From an uncultured Polaribacter sp. (GTDB taxonomy: Bacteria; Bacteroidota; Bacteroidia; Flavobacteriales; Flavobacteriaceae): DNA of 64,000 bases. The stretch lies in NCBI RefSeq assembly GCF_947497695.1, contig NZ_CANMHM010000008.1, forward strand, positions 1 to 64,000, read 5' to 3'. The stretch's first letter is position 1; every line of letters starts with the position of its first letter. The translations under genes and the position numbers were made by a program. The notes under the pieces were generated by a model. The model saw only the letters and a program-made list of their open reading frames with translations. It had not been told where the DNA came from and ran no database searches. Shown one piece after another: positions 55,138-62,763 of the stretch.

Positions 55138-55223
55138 TGGGCGTTCCCTAAAGGTCGGGCTTTCACTACTCGCTTCACGCTAAAAAGCGTGAGAGCTCAA
55201 ACAGGTCGTTCAATCCCTAACGC
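55138..55223 (-). repeat. Dispersed structured repeat, copy G (outer type II, inner type y)
   Basis: On the minus strand it begins GCGTTAGGGATTGAACGAC. It has CTGTTTGAGCTC, a TCACGC/GCGTGA hairpin with loop TTTTTA, and AGCGAGTAGTGAAAGCCCGA, and ends AGGGAACGCCCA. Compared with copy E the hairpin has C-G where E has T-A. It abuts the terminator at 55224. Confidence 0.85.
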
Positions 55224-55259
55224 AAAGCAGCTTTTAGAATTTCCTAAAAGCTGCTTTTT
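55224..55259 (+). terminator. Intrinsic terminator downstream of rimO and repeat G
   Basis: A perfect 14-bp stem (AAAGCAGCTTTTAG with CTAAAAGCTGCTTT), loop of 6, followed by T residues. Confidence 0.9.
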
Positions 55260-55272
55260 ATTAAATGTTATA

Positions 55273-55305
55273 AGACCTCACAGGTTTTAAAAACCTGTGA
55301 GGTCT
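55273..55305. repeat. 33-bp perfect palindrome (16-bp arms)
   Basis: AGACCTCACAGGTTTT and its exact complement flank one A. It lies 15 bp beyond the purL stop codon. Related but decayed copies are at 30985-31017 and 48548-48581. Confidence 0.9.
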
Positions 55306-55320
55306 AGAAAATATACTTTC

Positions 55321-58300
55321 TTATTTTTTATTCTCAATCCAGTTTTTAGCATTTACAAAAGCTTCTAACCAAGGAGTAACTTCATCTTTTCTTCCTGCTG
55401 GGTAATTTGCCCAATTCCACTGAAAAGTAGAACGCTCAATATGTGGCATAGTAACTAAATGCCTACCAGATTTATCTGTCATCATAGCAGTATTAAAATC
55501 AGAACCATTTGGGTTATTTGGGTAGCCTTCATAACCATATTTGGCAACAATATTATAGTTTTCTTCTGCTTCTGGTAAGTGGAACTTTCCTTCTCCATGA
55601 GAAATCCAAACGCCTAATTCTGTGCCTGCTAAAGAGCTTAACATTACAGAGTTATTCTCCTGAATTTTTACAGAAGTAAAAGAACTTTCGTGCTTTTTAG
55701 AATCATTATGATGCATTTTTCCATGCACTTTATGTTCTGGGTTTATGAGTTCTAATTCCATCCAAAGTTGGCAACCATTACAAATACCAACAGACAATGT
55801 ATCTTCTCTTTTAAAGAAATTCTTTAAAGCAGTATTTGCTTTTTCATTGTACTTAAATGCACCTGCCCAACCTTTAGCAGAACCTAAAACATCTGAGTTA
55901 GAAAACCCTCCAACAGCACCAATAAACTGAATATCCTCTAACGTTTCACGACCAGAAATTAAATCGGTCATGTGTACATCTTTCACATCAAAACCAGCTA
56001 AATACATAGCATTTGCCATTTCACGTTCTGAGTTAGAACCTTTTTCACGTATAATTGCTGCTTTTGGCTTTTCTTTTCCAATTTTAGGAAGTTTACCAGT
56101 AAAATTTTCTGGGAATTTATAGGTTAAAGGCTGCTTTTTATAATTATCATAACGGTCTTGAGCTAAATTATTAGCAGTTTGTTTACTATCTAATAAAAAA
56201 GAAGTTTTATACCAAACATCTCTCATTTCAGTTACATCAAAAGAGAAACTTTCTTCGTTGTTTTTAATGTTTACAGTTCCTGAATTATTTGCAGTACCAA
56301 TAGTAAAAAATTCAATTTTATTTTCTGATAAAATACTTTCTACAGCAGCATCAGCTTGAAAAACAATTCCTGAATTTTCTGAGAACAATACTTTTATAGC
56401 ATCTTCTTCATTTAAAGAAGAAATATCAAAATCTGCACCTAAGTTTACATCAGCAAAACACATTTCTAATAAAGTGGTAATCAATCCACCAGAAGCAACA
56501 TCATGTCCTGCAACAATTTTATCATCTTTAATTAAATTCTGAATAGTATCAAATGTATTTTTTACAAAAGCTACATTTGTAACATCAGGGGCTTCATTTC
56601 CAATGGTATTTAAAACTTGATGAAAAGAACTTCCTCCTAATTTAAAATCATCTTGAGAAATATTAATGTAATAGATATTTCCTCCATCAACCTGTAAAAG
56701 AGGCTCAACAACTTTAGTAATTGCGTTACAGTTACCAGCAGCAGAAATAATTACAGTTCCTGGAGCAATAACATCTCCATCAGGATATTTTTGTTTCATT
56801 GATAAAGAATCTTTCCCTGTAGGAACATTGATTCCTAAACCAATAGAAAATTCAGAAACTGCTTTTACAGCTTTGTATAAACGAGCATCTTCTCCTTCAT
56901 TTTTACAAGGCCACATCCAGTTTGCTGATAAAGAAACGGATTTTAAATTGTCTTTTAAAGGTGCCCAAATTAAGTTGGTAAGAGATTCTGTAATTGCATT
57001 TCTACTTCCTGCTTCTGGGTTAATTAATGCAGCAATAGGAGCGTGCCCAATTGAAGTTGCAACACCTTCTTTTCCGTTAAAATCTAATGCCATCACTCCA
57101 ACATTGTTCAACGGAATTTGTAAAGGTCCAACACACTGTTGTTTGGCAACTTTACCTCCAACACATCTGTCTACTTTATTTGTTAACCAATCTTTACAAG
57201 CAACAGCTTCTAACTGTAAAACTTGCGTTAAATAGTTTTTTAAATTTTTAACTTTATATCTAGAATTTTTATAATTTCTGATGACAGTTTTGTCGGTCAT
57301 AATTGTTTTTGGCGACGAACCAAACATATCTTCTAAAGCTAAATCCATTGGTTTATCTCCAGTTTTTTCAGACTCAAAAGTAAAACGATGATCATTAGTA
57401 ACTTCCCCAACATCATAGATAGGAGAGCGTTCTCTGTCTGCAATTTTGTGTAAAGTTTCTAAATGTTTATCAGCAATAACCAATCCCATTCTTTCTTGAG
57501 ATTCGTTACCAATAATTTCTTTTGCTGATAAAGTCGGGTCACCAACAGGTAATTTATCTAAATTGATTTTACCTCCTGTATCTTCTACCAATTCAGATAA
57601 ACAATTCAAATGTCCTCCAGCTCCATGATCGTGAATAGAAACAATAAAGTTTTCTTCACTTTCTACCATTCCACGAACTGCATTTGCAGCACGTTTTTGC
57701 ATTTCTGGATTAGAACGTTGTACTGCGTTTAATTCAATTCCTGAATCTAATGCACCAGTATCTGCAGATGAAACAGCAGCTCCACCCATTCCAATTCTAT
57801 AATTTTCTCCACCCAAAATTACAATTTTATCGCCTTTTTTTGGGGTGTCTTTTAATGCTTGGTCTGCTTTTCCATAACCAATTCCTCCAGCTTGCATAAT
57901 TACTTTATCGAAACCAAGTTTCCTTGCAGGAGAATCACTTACAGAAGAGTTTTCTTTATGCTCAAAAGTTAATACAGAACCTGTAATTAAGGGTTGCCCA
58001 AATTTGTTACCAAAGTCTGATGCACCATTAGATGCTTTTATTAAAATATCCATTGGCGTTTGGTATAACCAATCTCTTGCTTCAAATTTATGTTCCCAGT
58101 ATCTCTGGTCTTTAGCTGAATTAGAATCGGCTTCTAATCTTGAATAAGAAGTCATATACACTGCTGTTCCTGCTAAAGGCAAAGAACCTTTTCCTCCAGC
58201 AAGTCTATCTCTAATTTCTCCTCCAGAACCTGTTGCAGCACCGTTAAAAGGCTCAACTGTTGTAGGGAAATTATGCGTTTCTGCTTTTAAAGAAATTACA

Positions 58301-59019
58301 GATTCATAGTTTTCTGTGGTGTAATAGTCTGGTTTGTCTGCTGTTTTAGGAGCAAATTGTTCCACTTTTGGACCTTTTACAAACGCAACATTATCTTTAT
58401 ATGCAGAAACAATATCATTAGGGAATTGTTTAGAGGTTTCTTTAATCATGTTAAAAAGAGAGGTAGGTTGCTCTTTTCCATCAATTACAAAGGTTCCTCC
58501 AAATATTTTATGACGACAGTGTTCTGAGTTTACTTGGCTAAAACCAAAAACTTCAGAATCTGTTAACTTTCTTCCAATTTTATCAGCAACACCTTCTAAA
58601 TAATCAACTTCTTCATCACTTAAAGACAAACCTTCTTGATTATTGAATGCAGCAATATCTTCAATATCTAAAATTGCTTCGGGTTTTATATTTATTGTAA
58701 ATGATTCTTGATGCAAACTGTTATATTTCTCAGAGATCATTGGGTCAAAATCAGTAAAATCTTCTGTTGAAGCAACAAATTCTTCAATTCTGATGATGTC
58801 CTTGATTCCCATATTCTGAGTAATTTCTACGGCATTTGTACTCCAAGGAGTAATCATTGCTGCTCTTGGGCCAATAAAAAAAGCATCGATTGATGATTCT
58901 TCTATTTTAGGTTGATCTGCAAATAACCAAGTCAGTTTAGAAATTGTTGTTGCGTTTAATTCTTTTGTAGTTTGAACAGCAAATACTTTACTGTTTTTGT
59001 TTCCAAAGAAATGAATCAT
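55321..59019 (-). CDS. purL: Phosphoribosylformylglycinamidine synthase, full-length
   Basis: The enzyme makes the fourth intermediate of purine synthesis, using glutamine. This is the large single-chain type (1232 residues). It has an N-terminal PurS-like part, two AIRS-like ATP-grasp-unrelated halves (SEHCRHKIFGG near 168, KAETHNFPTTVEPFNGAATG near 246, HDVASGGL further on), and a C-terminal glutaminase. The glutaminase has the nucleophile in GICNGCQLW and the HGEGKFH histidine. A TAAATTTG -7 box lies upstream at 59054-59061. No purine operon is adjacent. Confidence 0.96.
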   Translation of the reverse strand: MIHFFGNKNSKVFAVQTTKELNATTISKLTWLFADQPKIEESSIDAFFIGPRAAMITPWSTNAVEITQNMGIKDIIRIEEFVASTEDFTDFDPMISEKYNSLHQESFTINIKPEAILDIEDIAAFNNQEGLSLSDEEVDYLEGVADKIGRKLTDSEVFGFSQVNSEHCRHKIFGGTFVIDGKEQPTSLFNMIKETSKQFPNDIVSAYKDNVAFVKGPKVEQFAPKTADKPDYYTTENYESVISLKAETHNFPTTVEPFNGAATGSGGEIRDRLAGGKGSLPLAGTAVYMTSYSRLEADSNSAKDQRYWEHKFEARDWLYQTPMDILIKASNGASDFGNKFGQPLITGSVLTFEHKENSSVSDSPARKLGFDKVIMQAGGIGYGKADQALKDTPKKGDKIVILGGENYRIGMGGAAVSSADTGALDSGIELNAVQRSNPEMQKRAANAVRGMVESEENFIVSIHDHGAGGHLNCLSELVEDTGGKINLDKLPVGDPTLSAKEIIGNESQERMGLVIADKHLETLHKIADRERSPIYDVGEVTNDHRFTFESEKTGDKPMDLALEDMFGSSPKTIMTDKTVIRNYKNSRYKVKNLKNYLTQVLQLEAVACKDWLTNKVDRCVGGKVAKQQCVGPLQIPLNNVGVMALDFNGKEGVATSIGHAPIAALINPEAGSRNAITESLTNLIWAPLKDNLKSVSLSANWMWPCKNEGEDARLYKAVKAVSEFSIGLGINVPTGKDSLSMKQKYPDGDVIAPGTVIISAAGNCNAITKVVEPLLQVDGGNIYYINISQDDFKLGGSSFHQVLNTIGNEAPDVTNVAFVKNTFDTIQNLIKDDKIVAGHDVASGGLITTLLEMCFADVNLGADFDISSLNEEDAIKVLFSENSGIVFQADAAVESILSENKIEFFTIGTANNSGTVNIKNNEESFSFDVTEMRDVWYKTSFLLDSKQTANNLAQDRYDNYKKQPLTYKFPENFTGKLPKIGKEKPKAAIIREKGSNSEREMANAMYLAGFDVKDVHMTDLISGRETLEDIQFIGAVGGFSNSDVLGSAKGWAGAFKYNEKANTALKNFFKREDTLSVGICNGCQLWMELELINPEHKVHGKMHHNDSKKHESSFTSVKIQENNSVMLSSLAGTELGVWISHGEGKFHLPEAEENYNIVAKYGYEGYPNNPNGSDFNTAMMTDKSGRHLVTMPHIERSTFQWNWANYPAGRKDEVTPWLEAFVNAKNWIENKK

Positions 59020-59053
59020 TTTTGTGTTGTGTTTACTTGTTATTGTAAAAATG

Positions 59054-59061
59054 CAAATTTA
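59054..59061 (-). promoter_or_regulatory. -7 box upstream of purL
   Basis: TAAATTTG on the minus strand, 34 bp before the purL start. The -33 region is not a clear match. No purine riboswitch signature is seen in the short leader. Confidence 0.45.
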
Positions 59062-59130
59062 CTTTTTTTCAATTTAATAGTTTCTATTAATTGAATTGAA
59101 ATTTTAGAGTTATTCACTTATTTATAAACT

Positions 59131-59164
59131 AAAAAGACGAATAAATAAATATTCGCCTTTTTTT
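59131..59164 (-). terminator. Terminator downstream of the secreted nuclease gene
   Basis: AAAGGCGAATA and TATTCGTCTTT pair on the minus strand with one G-T, followed by TTT. It lies 25 bp after the nuclease stop codon. Confidence 0.75.
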
Positions 59165-59188
59165 GTCAATTTTTAAAAAAAATCATCT

Positions 59189-61402
59189 TTATATTTTGAT
59201 TAATTTTTTGGTAATCATTTGCTTGTTACTAGCTGTTTTTAATAAATAAACTCCTTTAGGTAGTTTAGAAATATCAATATTATTTTTACTTTTTGTAATT
59301 TTTGATGTTTGAATCAACTTCCCTAAAATAGTATAAATAGTAATATTTGCATTTTCTGTTGTACTAAAAAAAAGTCTATTTCTATTTGTGGGGTTTGGAA
59401 ACATTTTAAAAGATTCAAAAACATTAGTCTTTGTACTTAAGGTTGATGTGTGATTACCAATTCCGTCAAAAGTATTTTTAGGTAAAACATCCCATTCATT
59501 TAAAGTAAATGTTGAATTTGGTACAGAAATGTTACTTTTTCTTCGATATGTTTTATTAGCAATGTGTTTTGATGTATTTGTAACATCACCAATAACATCT
59601 ATCAATACACCATTTTTAAACAATCCTATTGGGTCATCACCATTAAAATTCATTGGCGAAGCAAATTTATAAGGAGCATTTGCTCTACTAGGTACTTTTA
59701 AATCCGCATTGTCTATTAATTCTTGTTCAGCAGAACCTGCATGAATAATTACAAATACATCATTTGGAACAATACTGTTTTTAGAAGGATCTACTAAAAA
59801 ATCTGATTTATCAAGAGGTAAATCATCTGTCCAAAACCAACCACTAGAGGTAAATTTTTGAATAGAATAGCCTGATAAGTTAATGGTAGTGCTAGATAAA
59901 TTTACAATTTCTATGGCTTTATTATTTCCTCCATCTGGCTCAGTATATTCAGAAATAAATAGTTCTATAACTCCGTTAGAAGTACCATCTGTAGTTGTTA
60001 CGTTTATAGTTGTACTTTTAGCAGATTTGTTATTGTCTACATCTTTTGCTAAAACTTGCACAGCATAATTGGTTGAGGTTTCTAAACCTGTAACTGTGTA
60101 AAAAATATTTGTAGTAGTAGCAATTAAATTATCGTCAATAAAAATTTCATAGCCTGCAATTGCATTATTATCAGTAGAAACAGACCAACTCACTTTAAAA
60201 GAAGAGTCGGAAATGTTACTAATTAAAAGATTAGTTGGTATTGTTGGAGCTTCTGTATCTTGTAATGTTTTTCCATTTATAGCAATACTTGGAGCGGATA
60301 AATTATTGATGATATCTTTTGCAACAACTCTAAAAGTATAATTAGTATTTGTTTTTAGATTAGTTATTGTAGTATTTGTTTTATTAGATGTTTGTGCTGT
60401 TAAAATATCATTTACATAAATGTTATAGCCAGAAACTTCAATATTATCAGTAGCTGCTGTCCAAGAAATATCAATAGAAGTAAGTTTTATATTGCTTAAA
60501 GTAACGTTTGTTGGAGTAGAAGGAGCTTCAGTATCACTGCTTGTATAAATTCCCCATCTATCTTCTGCAGAAATTCCGCCCCAAATTCTTGTTGCTAAAT
60601 AAGGGTTGTCTATGAAAGGATTTCTATTGCCTTGAGCAGCAAAATTTGAGGTGTTTTCATGATATGTATTTCTATCTTTTTCAATTTGAGAAACGGGGTC
60701 TTCTGCATTCCAATTTAAAAATAAATCAATCATATCATCAGGAGTAAACTCAGTACTACCAACTCCAACAGCGGTTGGTAAACAAACATCTCCATAACGC
60801 AAGTACATATACATTATCATTCGAGCTGCATCGCCTTTCCATTCATCTCCAGGATACCAAGCATTTGTATTTGCACCACTTAAACCTGCAAAAGTATCAG
60901 AAGAAAAGTTAGAGTTCCCAATTCCACTTCCGTATTTTCTATTGTTTCTTGTGGAGTTACGAGTTCTGTCTGCTGCTCTTAAATGGTGAGCATCTGTTGC
61001 AGGACCAGGAACGTCTGTGTTTAAAACTGGGTTTGCTAAAGATTTAGGAAAAACATGCTCTCTATTCCAAACAAAAGCACTCCCTCCTCCAGCATCTTGC
61101 AGGTTGATGTCCCTAGTTCTATCATTGGTAATGTCTGTGTCTGTAACATTTTCCCAACCATAATATAAAATTATTTCATTACTATTCTCAGGGTTTATAT
61201 CTGTTGCAATGCAAGCATCCCAAACATCAGCATTGCTACTTGTGTATTCTAAAATATTGGTATGAGTTGCTATTATTTTTGTAGCCAAGGCTTCTTTTAG
61301 AGCTAAGCCAGTTAATGTTTTATCAACATCGTTGTAATAAGACTCTTGACTGTAAGTTAAAAGAGTTGTTATAAAAAAGAATAAATTAAAAATAAGCTTC
61401 AT
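59189..61402 (-). CDS. Secreted endonuclease I with FN3, lamin-tail and type IX sorting domains
   Basis: This 737-residue extracellular nuclease has a signal peptide (1-18). An endonuclease I domain follows (about 25-280) with the catalytic VWNREHVFPKS (H116) and the TDAHHLRAADRTRNSTRN region. Two fibronectin type III domains follow (about 292-382 and 386-474), then a lamin-tail-like domain (about 480-600, FISEYTEPDGGNNKAIEIVN). A type IX secretion C-terminal domain (about 665-737) has FPNPTNRNRLFF and LPKGVYLLKT. It likely degrades extracellular DNA. PorQ and PorD in the window fit the export route. Confidence 0.9.
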   Translation of the reverse strand: MKLIFNLFFFITTLLTYSQESYYNDVDKTLTGLALKEALATKIIATHTNILEYTSSNADVWDACIATDINPENSNEIILYYGWENVTDTDITNDRTRDINLQDAGGGSAFVWNREHVFPKSLANPVLNTDVPGPATDAHHLRAADRTRNSTRNNRKYGSGIGNSNFSSDTFAGLSGANTNAWYPGDEWKGDAARMIMYMYLRYGDVCLPTAVGVGSTEFTPDDMIDLFLNWNAEDPVSQIEKDRNTYHENTSNFAAQGNRNPFIDNPYLATRIWGGISAEDRWGIYTSSDTEAPSTPTNVTLSNIKLTSIDISWTAATDNIEVSGYNIYVNDILTAQTSNKTNTTITNLKTNTNYTFRVVAKDIINNLSAPSIAINGKTLQDTEAPTIPTNLLISNISDSSFKVSWSVSTDNNAIAGYEIFIDDNLIATTTNIFYTVTGLETSTNYAVQVLAKDVDNNKSAKSTTINVTTTDGTSNGVIELFISEYTEPDGGNNKAIEIVNLSSTTINLSGYSIQKFTSSGWFWTDDLPLDKSDFLVDPSKNSIVPNDVFVIIHAGSAEQELIDNADLKVPSRANAPYKFASPMNFNGDDPIGLFKNGVLIDVIGDVTNTSKHIANKTYRRKSNISVPNSTFTLNEWDVLPKNTFDGIGNHTSTLSTKTNVFESFKMFPNPTNRNRLFFSTTENANITIYTILGKLIQTSKITKSKNNIDISKLPKGVYLLKTASNKQMITKKLIKI

Positions 61403-61475
61403 AGGGGGAGTTCTTTTTAGTAAAAATAAAACATTTTTATAACATTAAAATATCATAATTAATAGATTAGGGTGT

Positions 61476-62687
61476 TTATTTTTTTTCTAACAACGCCATG
61501 TAAAAACCATCGAAACCAGAAATATGAGCCAATACTTTTTTATCAGAAACAAAGGTAAAGTCTTTACCAGCTTCTGAAGCTAAAAACGTATGAACTTGAT
61601 CTTGATTTTCTGAAGGTAAAACAGAACAAGTTGCATACACCATTTTTCCTCCTGGTTTTACCATTTTAGAATATTGTTGCAACACATCTTGTTGTACTTT
61701 TTTGATGTTATCTATAAATTCTGGTTGCAATTTCCATTTAGAATCTGGATTTCTACGAATAACGCCCAAACCAGAACAAGGGGCATCTATTAAAACACGA
61801 TCTGCCTTACCATGCAATTTTTTAATAGGTTTGGTAGAATCAATCACACGCATATCTATATTATGTACTTTGTTTCTTTTGGCTCTTACTTTTAATTTAC
61901 GGAGTTTGCTTTCGTAAATATCCATGGCAATAATTTGCCCTTTATTTTCCATTAAAGAAGCTAAATGCAATGTTTTTCCTCCAGCTCCTGCACAAGTATC
62001 TACTACTTTCATACCTGGTTTTACATCTAAATAAGCAGCAACCAATTGAGAAGACGCATCTTGCACCTCAAAATAACCATTATGAAAAGCTTCTGTTTTA
62101 AAAACATTGGCTCTTTCTGGCAAAATTAAAGCATCTGGATGATTTGGTACAGGTTCTGTAATCACATCTTCTGCTTTTAATTTCTTTTGAAGAACACCTC
62201 TTGTAATATTTAAGGTATTGGTTCTTAAAATTACTTTTGCTTGCTCGTTTAAAGCAGCAATTTCTTTTGTCCAAATTTCTTCGCCTAATTCTGCAATACA
62301 CATTTCATCCATCCAATCTGGTATCGATTCTCTGTATTTTCTTGTTTTAGACAATTCAGCAAAACGCCCTTTAATTTTTCTTTCTGGTACATTGCCAATT
62401 TGGTTCCAATCTGGTAAAGGAATCCCTCTTAAAATACACCAAACAGAAAATAGTCTCCAAATATTATCTCTATCAAAAGGTACTTTAACCTCAGCTATTT
62501 CTGCGTATAATCTATTCCAACGTACAATTTCATAGATGGTCTCTGCAACAAATTTACGGTCTCTTGCACCCCAACGTTTGTCTCTTTTAAGGGCTTTTTC
62601 TACAGCTTTATCGGCATAAACACCTTCGTTAAATATATCTCTAATACTATCTATAACAGCAAAAGTTAAGTTTCTGTGTAATCTCAT
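61476..62687 (-). CDS. RsmB/NOP-type RNA cytosine-5 methyltransferase
   Basis: The 403-residue protein has a helical N-terminal NusB-like domain (about 1-140) and a SAM-dependent catalytic domain (about 205-400). The latter has VVDTCAGAGGKTLHLA, the catalytic cysteines in DAPCSGLG and YATCSVLPSEN, and VQDASSQLVAAYL before it. Members make 5-methylcytosine in 16S rRNA or tRNA. The RsmB function is plausible but not proven, because paralogues exist. A TACCTTTG -7 box lies at 62708-62715. Confidence 0.87.
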   Translation of the reverse strand: MRLHRNLTFAVIDSIRDIFNEGVYADKAVEKALKRDKRWGARDRKFVAETIYEIVRWNRLYAEIAEVKVPFDRDNIWRLFSVWCILRGIPLPDWNQIGNVPERKIKGRFAELSKTRKYRESIPDWMDEMCIAELGEEIWTKEIAALNEQAKVILRTNTLNITRGVLQKKLKAEDVITEPVPNHPDALILPERANVFKTEAFHNGYFEVQDASSQLVAAYLDVKPGMKVVDTCAGAGGKTLHLASLMENKGQIIAMDIYESKLRKLKVRAKRNKVHNIDMRVIDSTKPIKKLHGKADRVLIDAPCSGLGVIRRNPDSKWKLQPEFIDNIKKVQQDVLQQYSKMVKPGGKMVYATCSVLPSENQDQVHTFLASEAGKDFTFVSDKKVLAHISGFDGFYMALLEKK

Positions 62688-62763
62688 TTTTTTCTAATAA
62701 TAATGGGCAAAGGTACATTAAATAAAAGGTATTTTGTATTTTCGTTATTCATAAATTTATCAT

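Noticed and set aside
56828-57235. Plus-strand ORF of 135 codons inside purL
   Set aside because: It is an antisense shadow of purL without recognisable domain or promoter.
59020-59130. Purine riboswitch before purL
   Set aside because: The leader is about 40-60 nt and lacks the conserved three-way junction bases.
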